Origin: Taiwanofungus camphoratus
Lineage: Eukaryota; Basidiomycota; Agaricomycetes; Polyporales; Taiwanofungaceae
Reading direction: 5' to 3'
Length of the DNA: 64,000 nt
Assembly (NCBI GenBank): GCA_003999685.1
Contig: CP021232.1
Span: 992,001-1,056,000 of the forward strand
A program made the translations under genes and the position numbers. Below are positions 1-13,335 of this stretch, piece after piece (the stretch's first letter is position 1; each line of letters opens with the position of its first letter). The notes under the pieces were generated by a model. That model saw nothing but the letters and a program-made list of their open reading frames with translations. It searched no databases and was not told the origin of the DNA.

Positions 1-1813
<1,813 letters not shown>

Positions 1814-2779
1814 AACGGAAAAGAAGAATCTGATCCAGTATACCTCAGGCAAGTGCTGTAAGAGTGGGTGCAAGCGGACTCCGTTTTCGTTTAGGTTCTC
1901 GCGGAGCGTCTCTCGTAAGGTGGCGTCGATCTATAGGTTATCACAGTTTGGTATCATACGTTTGTCAGCGAATCGCCATTGCCTCATATTTCATGCTGTC
2001 GAAAGTTTTCATGCATAATCGATAGTTTGCTACCAGGACGCGAGACCTCTTGGCAGTGAAATGCGTTGCTCTCCTTGAATTTTGTCCCCGCACGATCTCT
2101 GAGTGTCACCAGCGAGGATCCTCCACATCAAAAGCGGTTTCTGGTTATTGCTGCTGTGAGATGATCAGTCTAACAGTGAATTGTGACTGGGTCTTTGTCA
2201 AGAATGCATACAGCGAGGTCCGGAAAGTCAGCGTCTGAAACAACTCGACGAAATGAACGAACACCGTAATCACCTTTTGGATCAACTTCACACACACTGG
2301 TTTCTACGCACATCATCAGAGAGCGGACATACTCTGCAAATATTTCGTTCCAAAAAACCGAGTTAAAGGGTCTGCTCCAGTCTCTACACTAGCAGTCGTA
2401 AACGACCCTACGCTGCGCACCGTCCCCTCGCAAAATCACGTCTGTCGCTGTAGAATCCGGTCGACTCGGCGGCGAATATGCACAAGCTGCATCGGACTAT
2501 CGGTCAGTGTAAGCTGGATAAGGTTTCGGCCTTAGGCTTTGTGTCGAAATCTGACCCTTGCCAGGCTGTTTTCTGAGAAAAAGTTCACTGTCTTGCCCAG
2601 GGCCAGAGCCACGTGAGTACCCACCGTGACCTCTGCTGACCAGCATGGTGTGCACAAATGGCCGACTAGTTCTTCCGTGTGAAGCTGAGGCCTGGGTATA
2701 TAGCGAGTGCCCGGCGCTGTGCTCTCCGTGTCATTACAACCAGAGGTACGAACTGAACTCGCTAGCTTGATCGTTCACG
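1814..2779. other. Intergenic region between kinase and isocitrate dehydrogenase
   Basis: There is no convincing coding exon. Short open frames here lack splice context and recognisable motifs. It should hold the kinase 3' UTR and the promoter and 5' UTR of the isocitrate dehydrogenase gene. Confidence 0.5.
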
Positions 2780-4790
2780 ATGAGTGTGATGTGGCCCCGT
2801 TGCGTGTCGTACGCACGACTGGTCAGGCAGACGCAGAGTCTGCCTGTCGCCAGTGCATTCCGCCGAGGATTCGCGACCAGCATGTTCAGGATGCGTGAGT
2901 GGAGTTGAGCTTATTGCAGGCTAGGAGGCGCTGACCACAGATGGTATTGTGTACCTTTATGTATTATGTGCTGATTCTTTCATCTCTGTCTGGGGTTCGT
3001 TCGCTTCGATACGCTATCTCGGGCGTCTGTGCCGCACCTTCAATACGATGATCATCTGCAGAGGACAAAATTGCTGTAAAAAATCCGGTCGTGGAACTCG
3101 ATGGCGATGAGATGACAAGGATCATCTGGAAGAAGATCAGGGAGGAGGTGAGTATGAGTCTCGAAGTATGGCGACGCGAAATTTATCTCAAGGCTCCGGC
3201 TTCGTTGATAGCTTATTCTGCCCTACCTTCAATTGGACATCAAATATTTCGACCTTGGCCTGGAGCATCGGGATGCGGTGTGTCCCCCCTTGCGATCCTT
3301 ACAAGACCTCATCTCATTCATTACGCACAGACAAGCGACCAAGTAACAGTTGAGTCAGCTGAGGCCATTCTCAAATACAACGTCGGCATAAAATGCGCGA
3401 CCATCACTCCCGACGAAGCCCGCGTGAAGGAGTTCAATCTCAAGCAAATGTGGAGGAGCCCCAACGGGACGATTAGAAATATCCTGGGCGGGACGGTTTT
3501 CCGTGAGCCCATCATCCTCAAGAGAATCCCCCGGCCGGTCCCGGGCTGGAAGAATCCCATCGTCATTGGACGGCATGCATTTGGTGATCAGGTATGTCCC
3601 CACCGTGCTGCACAATCATGCGCTCTGGGTTATTGAAGATTCTTTTGTTTCATGCGCGCTAGTATCGATCAACAGATTTCGTTGCCCCCGGTCCGGGCAA
3701 GTTGCAGCTAGTGTACACTCCTGCTAATGGCGGTGCGCCGACCACAATGGATGTATACGACTTCAAGGGCAAGGGCGTTGCTATGAGCATGTATAACACC
3801 GATGATGTGCGTATTTTGCTATACTTGGTATGGCTAGATTTTAACATCGCACTGCCTTATATCGATAGTCCATCACTGGTTTCGCGCACTCATCATTTAA
3901 AATGGCGCTGTCGAAGAAGCTGCCATTAGTGTGTATCAGACACAAAGTCTAGTCTTGGTGGCTGTCTCATTATGTTTGTAGTTCATGTCGACCAAGAACA
4001 CTATTTTGAAGAAGTATGACGGGCGGTTCAAAGATATCTTCCAGGAGGTGTATGAGTCGTACGCACATCCTCCACTATTTCAGATTCGTCGTTCCTCACT
4101 CATACGAACGTCAGGCAATACAAGAAGTTGTTTGAGGAGGCAGGCATCTACTACGAGCACCGCCTTATTGACGACATGGTCGCACAGGCGATCAAATCCT
4201 CCGGTGGATTTGTCTGGGCGTGCAAGAACTACGACGGAGACGTGCAGTCCGACATTCTTGCTCAGGGCTTTGGCAGCTTGGGCATGATGACTAGTGAGCT
4301 TATCACTCCTGACGGAAAGACCATCGAGAGCGAAGCTGCGCACGGTATGTTTCCCCATTATACCTTACATCCCACAATGTTTCGCCGCTGATCGGAATGA
4401 ACAGGAACTGTGACGCGACATTACCGCGAATGGCAGAAGGGGAACGAGACGTCGACCAATCCTGTCGCGTCTATCTTCGCGTGGACGCGCGGATTGCTAC
4501 ACCGTGCGAAGCTGGACGGGAACGACGCACTGCGCGCCTTCTGCGAAGACCTTGAGGCGGCGTGTGTAGAGGTCATTGACCAGGACGAGATTATGACGAA
4601 GGACCTCGCGCTTGCTATTCACGGGAAAGAGATGAAGAGAGAACACTGGGTCGTCACGGACGTGTACATGGACGCGGTGAACGTGAGTGTACTTGCCGTT
4701 ACTTCTCTAGACTGCGCAATACTGATTGTCTTGCCCTTGGCCCTCAAGGACAAACTGAAGAAGAAGATGGCGGCGCGACCGAAGGCATGA
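2780..4790 (+). CDS. NADP-dependent isocitrate dehydrogenase, mitochondrial
   Basis: Oxidatively decarboxylates isocitrate to 2-oxoglutarate and makes NADPH. The first exon (2780-2894) starts [14 protein letters not shown] and carries [10 protein letters not shown], an Arg-rich, acid-free stretch typical of a mitochondrial presequence. It joins in phase to exon 2 at 3062, giving [19 protein letters not shown]. Later exons carry [59 protein letters not shown], the LVYTPANGG block, [19 protein letters not shown], the YDGDVQSD metal and substrate site, [20 protein letters not shown] and [14 protein letters not shown]. The last exon (about 4749-4790) ends [10 protein letters not shown]. All family blocks are present and unbroken. 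Lower eukaryotes can make cytosolic and mitochondrial forms from one gene by alternative starts; exon 2 has no obvious own start, so I call the mitochondrial form only. Confidence 0.95.
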
Positions 4791-5236
4791 CTAGAGGATA
4801 TCTAGAGTGAGCATCTCAGTGAATCGCACTGTACGATCTTGGATAGAAATGTACGCATCGCGATCTGCTCTCCAGATGTGATTGTGAAGGATGGTATGGG
4901 CGAACCTTGGGAGATCGGATGAATGCACATACCCACTGTCCGCTTGTGTAAATGGCAGAGACTAGTAGGTCGCAGGATCCCATGAATTTGTAGTCGAGCA
5001 CTTCTTGAATATCAGAGTCGCACGGGCGCTTATACGTGTCGAGCGCAAAACCAAAGTAAGTTCAAACCACCAGGAAGTCCGAAGTTGACATCCTCCTCAA
5101 CGTAAGAAGCGGTCATGGTAAGGTCTTATCTCGGACATCTAAGTTTTTAAACAGACGTCATATACCCAAATGGAATGTTACATTCAACCTTTGTTAGACA
5201 TTAACTGACTCGGCATCGAATTTGCCTTCCAACGAT
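4791..5236. other. Intergenic region between isocitrate dehydrogenase and sirtuin
   Basis: About 450 bp that hold the dehydrogenase 3' UTR and the sirtuin promoter. No coding signal was seen. Confidence 0.5.
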
Positions 5237-6314
5237 ATGTCTGCTTTCAAGAGTGCACTGGCCTCATCAAAGCATATAGTTGCCATCGCTGGGGCTGGGC
5301 TGTCTTCTGCATCCGGTCCGCCCTTGGCTCATATTCCTGTGATCCAATGACTGAAGAGTTTGCTTTGTTCAAAATTGCAGGCATCCCCACGTTCAGAGGT
5401 GCGGGTGGTATGTGGCGCAAATACGACGCTATGAGTTTAGCTACACCTGCTGCCTTCCGCGACAACCCTTCTCGTGTGTGGCAATTCTATCACTATCGAC
5501 GCGAAAAGTTTGTGTCTGTCTTCGTTCTAAGATTGTAGGAGCTAAGACCATTTTTGCTGTCTCTGCCCTGGAAGAGCTCTCAAGGCGGGACCTAATGATG
5601 CTCATCTTGCACTTGCCAAGTTTTCGACGCCTGAAATAAGGGAACGCATTGCCCCGGGATCCACGTTTACTCTGATTACGCAAAACGTGGATGGATTGAG
5701 CAAGAGGGCACTGAACAGTGTTTCAGAGACCCTTGGAATTTCTCTTGTCGAAACTGAGCCGCTCATTTTGGAGATGCACGGTAGGCTTTTCGATGTCGCA
5801 TGTACCGCTTACAACTGCCGTCATCGGGAGGAAAATTACGATTCTCCAATTTGCCCTGCTTTGGCGGGTACGGAGGATCTCGTGGAAGCTGCGCTCTCAG
5901 AGCCGAATATCCCGTTGTCCGAACTACCCAGGTGTCGCAAGTGTGGAGCCCTGGCTCGACCTAGTGTGGTATGGTTTGGAGAGATGCCGTACCACATGGA
6001 CGAGATCTTCGCCTTGGTGGACAAGGCTGATATGTGTCTTGTCGTCGGTACCTCCTCAACTGTACGTTACGTGCACCTCTTTTCCGCTTCATGCACGCCC
6101 TTCGCTGATTACGCCGATCGAAACCTTTTAGGTCCATCCAGCTGCTACGCTCGCAGGTAAGGTGAAGGAACGAGGGGGCAAGGTCGCAGTGTTCAATGTC
6201 GATCGCAGTAAACGTGACCAGGAGGCAGATTTCCTTTTCTTGGGGCCCTGTGAGCAGAGGTTGCCTGAAGCTCTGGGAACGGATGTAGCGTACATAAGTG
6301 CAGTGCTGCCGTAA
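5237..6314 (+). CDS. SIRT5-type sirtuin, NAD-dependent protein deacylase
   Basis: NAD+-dependent lysine deacylase. Exon 1 (5237-5315) encodes [20 protein letters not shown] and GLSSASG. An intron (5316-5380, donor GTCCGC) leads to [26 protein letters not shown] then carries the Tyr-x-x-Arg pair that in human SIRT5 (Y102/R105) binds succinyl, malonyl and glutaryl groups. Later come TQNVDGL, the catalytic His in EMHGRLFD, zinc cysteines in CTAYNC and [29 protein letters not shown] and, after a short intron near 6062-6132, [11 protein letters not shown]. It ends AYISAVLP at a TAA at 6312-6314. There is no N-terminal targeting extension at this ATG, so a cytosolic location is possible. Assignment to the SIRT5 class is by motif order; the deacylase preference is inferred. 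Confidence 0.92.
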
Positions 6315-6837
6315 ACATCGTCAGCCTTGTCCCTGGTATTACCTAGACAGTGTTCCCGGATGATCTTCTGAAGTTAACAAAGGTGTTTGACGTCATTCAT
6401 TGATCCTTTCCAATGCTTCCATCTGTGTTCGCTCTTCTTGACATACCCTTGAGTAACGAATCCAACTATATCAGTCTAGATCGTCCACTCAGTCGCCGTA
6501 TGTTCTATAGGGCAGTGACAAATAATACGAAACGCTTCAGAGTGATGCTGAGCACAAACGGTTTGCAAATTATCATGATGATTTCGTACCCAAATCATCC
6601 ACGGACTACCTTCATGGTGGCAACATCCGTCCTGATAATGTATATGGGCCTAATGCTGTTTCAGAATTCAAAGAAGGGAACAGGAGGCAGTTGGAGACGA
6701 CACGTAGACTGCTGGACTTGCATAGACAGGAGAACGATGCTGGAAAGCCTCAAGGTGTCGATGGTGATATGGACGAGAAGAACGCTCGAAGCAATGGACA
6801 TGTAGGTCCACTTTACCATGCATTACCTCGATTGTCC
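6315..6837 (+). other. Possible coding exon(s) of an unrecognised gene
   Basis: After an acceptor-like CAG near 6540, a frame reads SDAEHKRFANYHDDFVPKSS and continues through GGNIRPDNVYGPNA, EGNRRQLETTRRLLDL and VDGDMDEKNARSNG to about 6800. Its polar, helix-forming composition looks like real protein. A GTATGT donor lies at 6499, so a 42-nt intron could precede it. I could not build a convincing first exon or recognise a family. It may be a small hypothetical gene or a decayed fragment. Confidence 0.3.
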
Positions 6838-7069
6838 ATTACCCGTGTTATACATACACGGAGATGATACTTCTGACCTCAGAGGACGTTGTATTTATGC
6901 GCCGTAAACTGTAGCCACGGTGCCAGCTTTGAACCTGAATCGCGGATCAATATGACTCGAAAGTTATTCGTGTCGGTTGGACGTACCCTATGTATGCGCT
7001 CCCGGGATCAGCGAATACACTGATCACAAAGTGTAATCAGTGAAGGACCACAGACATCTGATATAGTCA

Positions 7070-7485
7070 TTACATGTAGCCACGCTCGACAGGAACGCCG
7101 AGCGTCTCCTTGAAGTATTCAGCGAAGGCCTTGCTGATACGCTCGTTCTGCTCGGGGCCGAGATTCCCTACGCTCACCTAGGAAACGCATGAGCGGGGGA
7201 AGTGAGCATGATCGGTGAAAACGAAAGCCGCACGACTGTCAGTAACAGCGCAGGATCAACAGTCCCTGCGAAGGCAAGATCCTTATTGTGGGTGTAGCTC
7301 ACGGCAACAGCGAATGAGGGCTTGCTGAGCGTCTTAGCCGCGAACTGCTCAAAAAATGAGAGGGGGATTGTGGAATGATATAACTCAGATAAACTATCAG
7401 AAAACATTCTCACCTCAGTGAAGTTGCGCAGAAATGCCGCGGTATCGGCGACAGCAACATTAGTCTTCAGTTCGATGATAGGCAT
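7070..7485 (-). CDS. MIF-like tautomerase superfamily protein
   Basis: Macrophage migration inhibitory factor/D-dopachrome tautomerase fold, normally a trimer of about 115 residues. Three exons: MPIIELKTNVAVAD (7485 downward), a middle exon with FAAKTLSKPSFAVAVSYTHN and DLAFAGTVDPALLLTV, and a last exon with VSVGNLGPEQNERISKAFAE ending VPVERGYM at 7070. Starting at this ATG leaves Pro2, the catalytic base, at the mature N-terminus; the open frame extends a little upstream (DAQISIMPII) but a start there would bury the proline. The length fits the family. The fungal substrate is unknown. The gene points away from the neighbouring cohesin gene. Confidence 0.88.
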
Positions 7486-8109
7486 GATGGAAATCTGAGC
7501 GTCCAAGTAACAATTGCGGCACGAAGGGACTGACGTTGTCTTTGTCAGACAATCTTGAAGATGACGCTATTTCGCACAACCCCCTAAGCCAGCTTCGACG
7601 GGTCAAGTATTTCGGCGTGATCATTCTCCACCACTCCGAGTCCACATGGCTTGATATATTCTGAAGTGCCAAGAGGATATATGTAGCACTTGGCACAAGA
7701 GACGTTCAACTGATTGGGATGACCAGTATGCGAAACCTGGTTGAAGAACAAGCATTTGCCCTCAGAGCACTGGGGGAAGCAGCAGGAGCCATATGCGCGA
7801 AGCTTCCGAGTCAGAGGTTATGCCATCGGGGAGGAAAGCTCGTACAAGGTTAAGAATGAATGATACTAATGAACTCGCGGCTCGACATCGTAGGCCATCA
7901 TATCTCAGCTGCAAGGGACTGTTTCCGACGAATTTGGTACGTAGGACAATAAATCGCAAATATGACCAATCGTGCACCATATCGGGGTTATTGTTTTCTA
8001 CTTGTATTTCGATGGCCCACAATGGCCACCGCGTTTCTCGATAATAGCGGTCACGTCGCGTGTGGTAACGCGCTGCGCGTGTTTCGCTCATCTCTAGAAC
8101 GCGTTTATC
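7486..8109. other. Divergent intergenic region (MIF-like / Scc3)
   Basis: About 620 bp between two divergently transcribed genes, so it should hold both promoters. Open frames on both strands here show no protein-like pattern. Confidence 0.45.
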
Positions 8110-11100
8110 ATGACCGACGTCGAAAGCTCACAAGAGCCCCGGCGCTCGCAGAGAGAGAAGAAACAGGCTGCTCACTTCATCTCAGGCATGTTGCAGTCCT
8201 TTTCAATCCTACTGGACCCGCTTCTGATGTATTTCATAGTGGATAGCACTCTGATCAAGAGGAAACGATCCGACGCGACCACAGATGATGATGCGCAGAG
8301 TGAAGTGTCCTATCCTGAATCAAATCACGATGATCCAGAAGTCGAGGAAGACTTCCGTGCTCCAAAGGTGAAACCCAAGGTTCCTGCGAAGGGTAAACGA
8401 AAAGCGAAAGGCCCTCCGCCTGCCAAGAAGGCTCGAACCACTAAAGTACCTACCGCCCCTAAGCCCGCAGCAAAAAATGTTGCGTCAAAACCAAGGAAAC
8501 CTGCCGCGCGCAAGGCCAAACAGGTTGCTGTCGATGCAAGCGAATTTGATGCAGAGAAAGTCGCGAAGGATACCAAAATCGCAGGAGACAACCCGCTATT
8601 CAGTATGTCTGTACAGTCGTACCCATATTGTTTTTGTTGACTATATGAGCAGATGCCATTATGAATCCTGCTGCTGCTCTTCAGTCAACTGCTGAGGATT
8701 TCTTAGAATCCTTGCTGAGGACACCTGGGCCTAGTCAAGCGGAGCTCATCAACTGCATATTACGTGCTTGTGGTTGCAATGATTCCGTTGATGCAGATGA
8801 GGTAGTAGACTATGATGGCGTAGTTGATGCACTCGACAACTTTACTGAGGGTCTCAAGAAGGTATGAAGCTGTCTCTCCCTAATCTATAAAAACTTATAT
8901 TATCTCCATTCAGGATGACTCTCCGATATATCCATTGACATCAAAACTACCTGTCTTCAAGAAATTCCGCAAGTCGCTTTCTGAGTTTCTCGAGCGGTTA
9001 ATCGCCTCTTCCGCAGAGCTTGGCTCTCTGTATACCTCGGACCTCATGCCAACGCTGCAGACGTGGATTGTCGCTATGTCTTCTTCACAGTTGCGCAGTT
9101 TCCGACACACCGCGACCGTGATTGCTCTAGAAGTGGAGACCGCACTCTGTGATGTCGCGGCTGCAGTGGAGAAGGAGGCGGAGATCGTGAGTAGACAGCG
9201 CGAAGGTGAGCGCAAGAGGAAGGCGGCTGCTAACAAGGGCAAGGGTGGGACTCCAAGCGAGAAGCAGATGGAGGCGAAGGCAGCAGAGGTACGGGAACGG
9301 CGCGCAAAACTCGCTGAGTTTCTAAAGGAATTCGTCGACGGGTGAGTGCAGTGGATTCGTCTGACAGGATAACTACTTCGTGCTGATTTCCTTCCAGCGT
9401 ATTCGTACACCGTTATCGCGACCTCGATCCGAGCATTCGGGCCGAATGTGTAAAAGCAATGGGGCTATGGTTCAAGAAGTATCCAGCACATTTTCTTGAC
9501 GGGGCATACCTCCGCTACGTCGGTTGGGTGCTCTCAGACGCGCATACAGCTGTACGCCTCGAAGCTGTGCGTGCGCTAGCGCTCGCATACGATCAAACGG
9601 CCTACATTGGCGCGGCAGCCCTTCAGCACTTCACTGAGCGTTTCAAGCCACGGCTAGTGGAGATGGCTGTGGGCGACACGGAACTCAGCGTGCGCGTTGC
9701 CGTTGTTCACGTACTGCAAGCAATCGATGGACATGGGCTGCTCGAAGATGAGCAACGTGAGCGACTGTGTCTCTTGGTCTTCGACGAGGAGGCCCGTGTG
9801 CGCAAAGCCGTGAGTGGATTCGTGAGAGGTGTGTGGGAGGAGTGCGTGGAGGAGCGCCTGGTTGGCAAGAAACCCAGTAAGAGAGACAAGCAGCGCGCAC
9901 AAGTGAAGGCGCTGGGAATGTTAATGGTGAACTGGGGCCGAGCTCTAGATAACAAGGCGGGGGATCCTGATACCGAAGATGAAGATGCAGGCACTGTCGG
10001 TGAAGGTTCATCAAAGCGAGGGAGGACGAAGGATATCGCCTCTCTCGTCGGGCCGGACCACAAGGGGCGGATCGCGCTGGCAGTGGAGGCTTTATGGAAC
10101 GAAATAGAGTCTATCAGCGACTGGGAGACATTGCTCGACGTCCTACTCCTCGACCACTCTGCATCTGGGGAAGATTCTTCCTCTCAGGGACACGGCGAAT
10201 CGAACGGCAAAGATACAGGTGTCGATGAGGCATGGAGGTTAGAAGAAGCGGAGGAGGCAGCTCTGCTTGAGATGCTGATTGCAGTGCTTCGCAAGGCGAA
10301 GGCAGACGTAGCCGGTGCAAAGAAGGTCGGCCAATGTTATTGCATAACAAGAAAGGAACTAATATAGTGAATCAGGGAGAAGACGAGGTTGTATCATCTG
10401 ATATTACCCGTGCTCTCATCAAAGGCCTTCCGAGGTTATTCGTCAAACATCAGACAGATGAAAATAGAATGGCAGATGTTTTGCTCATTCCCCAACTAAT
10501 GAATCTCGATATGTACTTGGAGATGAGGATGATGACCGTATGTTTTCTTTCTTTTTTACTGGGGTGATAGCTTCTGACGCATTTCTCCAGGCTTATACCA
10601 GTCTATGGGAAGATGTCACCAAACAATTCCTGTCACATTCTTCCCAGCTTGTGCTAGCTAACACCGTTGCAACTATCCGTCACATGATGGATGCAACCAG
10701 TCTGTCAAATACGAATAGCACCAAGATTCTTGAACTCGAGGATGAATTATCGACATCACTAAGAGATGCTATTGCAGGACGAGACGAAATAGAGGTAGCG
10801 TCTTTCACGGAAGATGAGGTGCTATCGCTGGGAGCAATCTGTGCACGCCTGGCTACTCTGGTCGGAATACGAGACATGACGGCCTGGATGGAGGAAGACG
10901 AGGGTGGCAAGCAGAGTAGTGCATGGGACATCGTCAGTGCGATAGGGGAACGAGGGAGGTTGGGGTACAAGGAGGAAGAGCTTGTAAGTCCCTCAACTTC
11001 ATTGCATGTACGCGGACTGAGGCGAAAGTTTGTTCAGATGGTCGATCGGGCGTTGCACCTGCTTACCCTGCATATCATTTGGAAGGCACGGGGTCTGACC

Positions 11101-13043
11101 GCCGCTGAAGTCGATCTATCCGCAGAGGAATCTCGTTATCAAGAGAATTTGCGAGAGCAACGCGAGTCCCTCTTGGAAAAACTCCTTGAGTTCGCCGTGG
11201 GAACTCAATCTAATACGGCTGAAGGCGTTCGGCGGGCGGTAGGTTTAACTATGTCATATATGCGGGCAACGTATTCTCATCCTCATACTTTCTTCTAGGC
11301 ATTTCAGAACCTCATGCATTTGCACATCCTATTTTGCCCTGCGCAGTCAATAGCGCCGGATGGCAGTCGTTTACCTACCTCATCGCTTCCGCTCACTCTA
11401 AACGATGAGGTGCAGTACAGATGTGCGGGCTTTATACAAGCAGAGATCGAGCGCTACGCTGAGGAATTGGAAGAAGCTTCACCAGTCGCTGACCTTGACA
11501 GCGAGAATGACGACGACAGTGGTGATGATCATTCCGAGAACGAAAGACACACGAAGGGTGGCAAGACTCATGTTGCCAAAGGCAAGCAGCCAGCCAAGGG
11601 TACTTCCCAACGTAGGTTCAATATATTGGTTATTGGAGCGGATTTCACTTACGTCTATATGAATGTACAGGCGATCGTCCGACTTCTCGTTCACAATTAG
11701 AGAAAGAGTACATTTTCATGGGCGTCATGGCAACTTTCTTGCGGGCTATTCGTGCGGGGGTGATTCACTTCCAGCATTCAGCCATCTTGCTAGCACATTA
11801 TGGCCGACTGGGCCCATCCTTTGACCTCTGTACCAAAGTTATCGTGGATATTCTGCGTGAAGAAGGCATGTACAAGAATAATGGAGAAGTCGTTGTTGCA
11901 GTTATCTGCCAAGCACTGCGTGAAGTAAGTTATCGTTCCAGTACATCAACGATGTACTCACGAATTTTCTATTGTTACAGTCATTCACACTCGTTCTTGA
12001 CGGGGTTGTTCATACCGAGGAGAATTCAATAGCTCTGGCCAAGACGCTTGTCTCTTGTCTCATGATACGCGGAGCTCAGCTATCCGTGGTTCGGCGTCTG
12101 GATGCTCAACATGTCATAAATACTCACACAACTTTGCTAACGTGGATCGGCAAGCGTATTGCTGCATTTGAAAATACCAAGAACAAGAAGTCTCGCAATA
12201 AAGCTATCTTATTTTTCCGAGTGCTGCTACCATTGCTAGCTACTATTGAAACCAGAGACTCGCTAAAAATGTAAGTTGTTCATACTGTCTTGGGAGCGTT
12301 GAACCGAATCATTGACGGTGTTGTCCATAGCAAAGCACATATGGATCAGGTTCTTGCACAGGCCAAACTCGAAGTCTCAGCTACTTCCAAGCCGTGGGAA
12401 CCATGTCGTGCTTACGAAAAACGGGTTGCTGCGGTGATGTCCAAGGACAAGGGTGAGTCAAGCGCTCATTGTTCACTATGAAAGCTAAGAGATTTCTCCA
12501 GTCGCTGGTTCTAAAGGCAAGAAAGCTTCGAAGAAAGCAAAAAGTGCTGATGTAGTGACTACGGACGACGATGACCAAGAAGTTGAGGAATCGGTGGAAA
12601 ACAATACCATCGAGAAACCGTATCCCAAGCCCAAAGCCAGGGACAAGTCTGCTCGAGCCACTGATGATAGCGCGGACACCGAGCTTGAATCGACAGGAGA
12701 TGAAGAGAATCCCTTCCAAACCTCTGCTCTACCCCGAGTTGCAACCCCGAAAACGCGACCTACGCCCAAACCTGCGTACAAGGGACCATCACAAATGGCT
12801 TCACCGCAAGGGTCCCCTAGCAGGTCCGCAGCAACCACACAAGTAGATGACCGCGGTCATGATCCATTTACGACACCAAAAGCCTCTCGGAAGCGCGATC
12901 GTGAGATGGACATAGATCAATCAGACGGTGAAACTACGGCTGATGCACAACACGACGAAAGTGCTTCGCCATCAGACATTCCCGCATCACCTACGATACA
13001 AACAACTGAAATTCATATACGAAGGAAACGAATCCGCCGTTGA
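8110..13043 (+). CDS. Cohesin subunit Scc3/STAG (stromal antigen family)
   Basis: HEAT-repeat subunit of cohesin that binds Scc1/kleisin and the Scc2 loader and acts in sister-chromatid cohesion. It starts MTDVESSQEPRRSQREKKQA, followed by a basic, Lys/Pro-rich disordered region (about 8340-8580). The STAG domain begins at NPAAALQSTAEDFLESLL (8661 onward) with ACGCNDSVDADEV and LDNFTEGLKK. The SCD (stromalin conservative) domain follows at about 9400-9850: FVHRYRDLDPSIRAECVKAM, LGWVLSDAHTAVRLEAVRAL (first residue approximate), then VAVVHVLQAIDGHG and FDEEARVRKAV. Helical repeats continue through about 12280. The C-terminus (12500-13040) is acidic and Ser/Pro/Lys-rich, usual for this family, and ends HIRRKRIRR. 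The gene is split by about ten short introns. Length, domain order and tail all fit. Confidence 0.92.
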
Positions 13044-13335
13044 TACCCCCTATGCTTATTATCTTTTGCTGTTTTGCTCTATGTATAATGCTATCTGTAT
13101 TGAACACCCTGTAGCAACACAGATAATATTGAGACTTGCTCAGTGTGTGTGAAGGATGCAAAAGGTCCACAATGTGCATGCTGAAACGAATGACTGCAAT
13201 GGTGACATCAGGGGTCATAAATGGCCACAAAGGACTCTTAGTGGAATGTGTCGTCATAATAAATATGTCTTATTAATTGTCAGTCTGGTCTTGAAATGGG
13301 GGCAGAATGGTGCAGCTGAGGACTGACATTATCAG

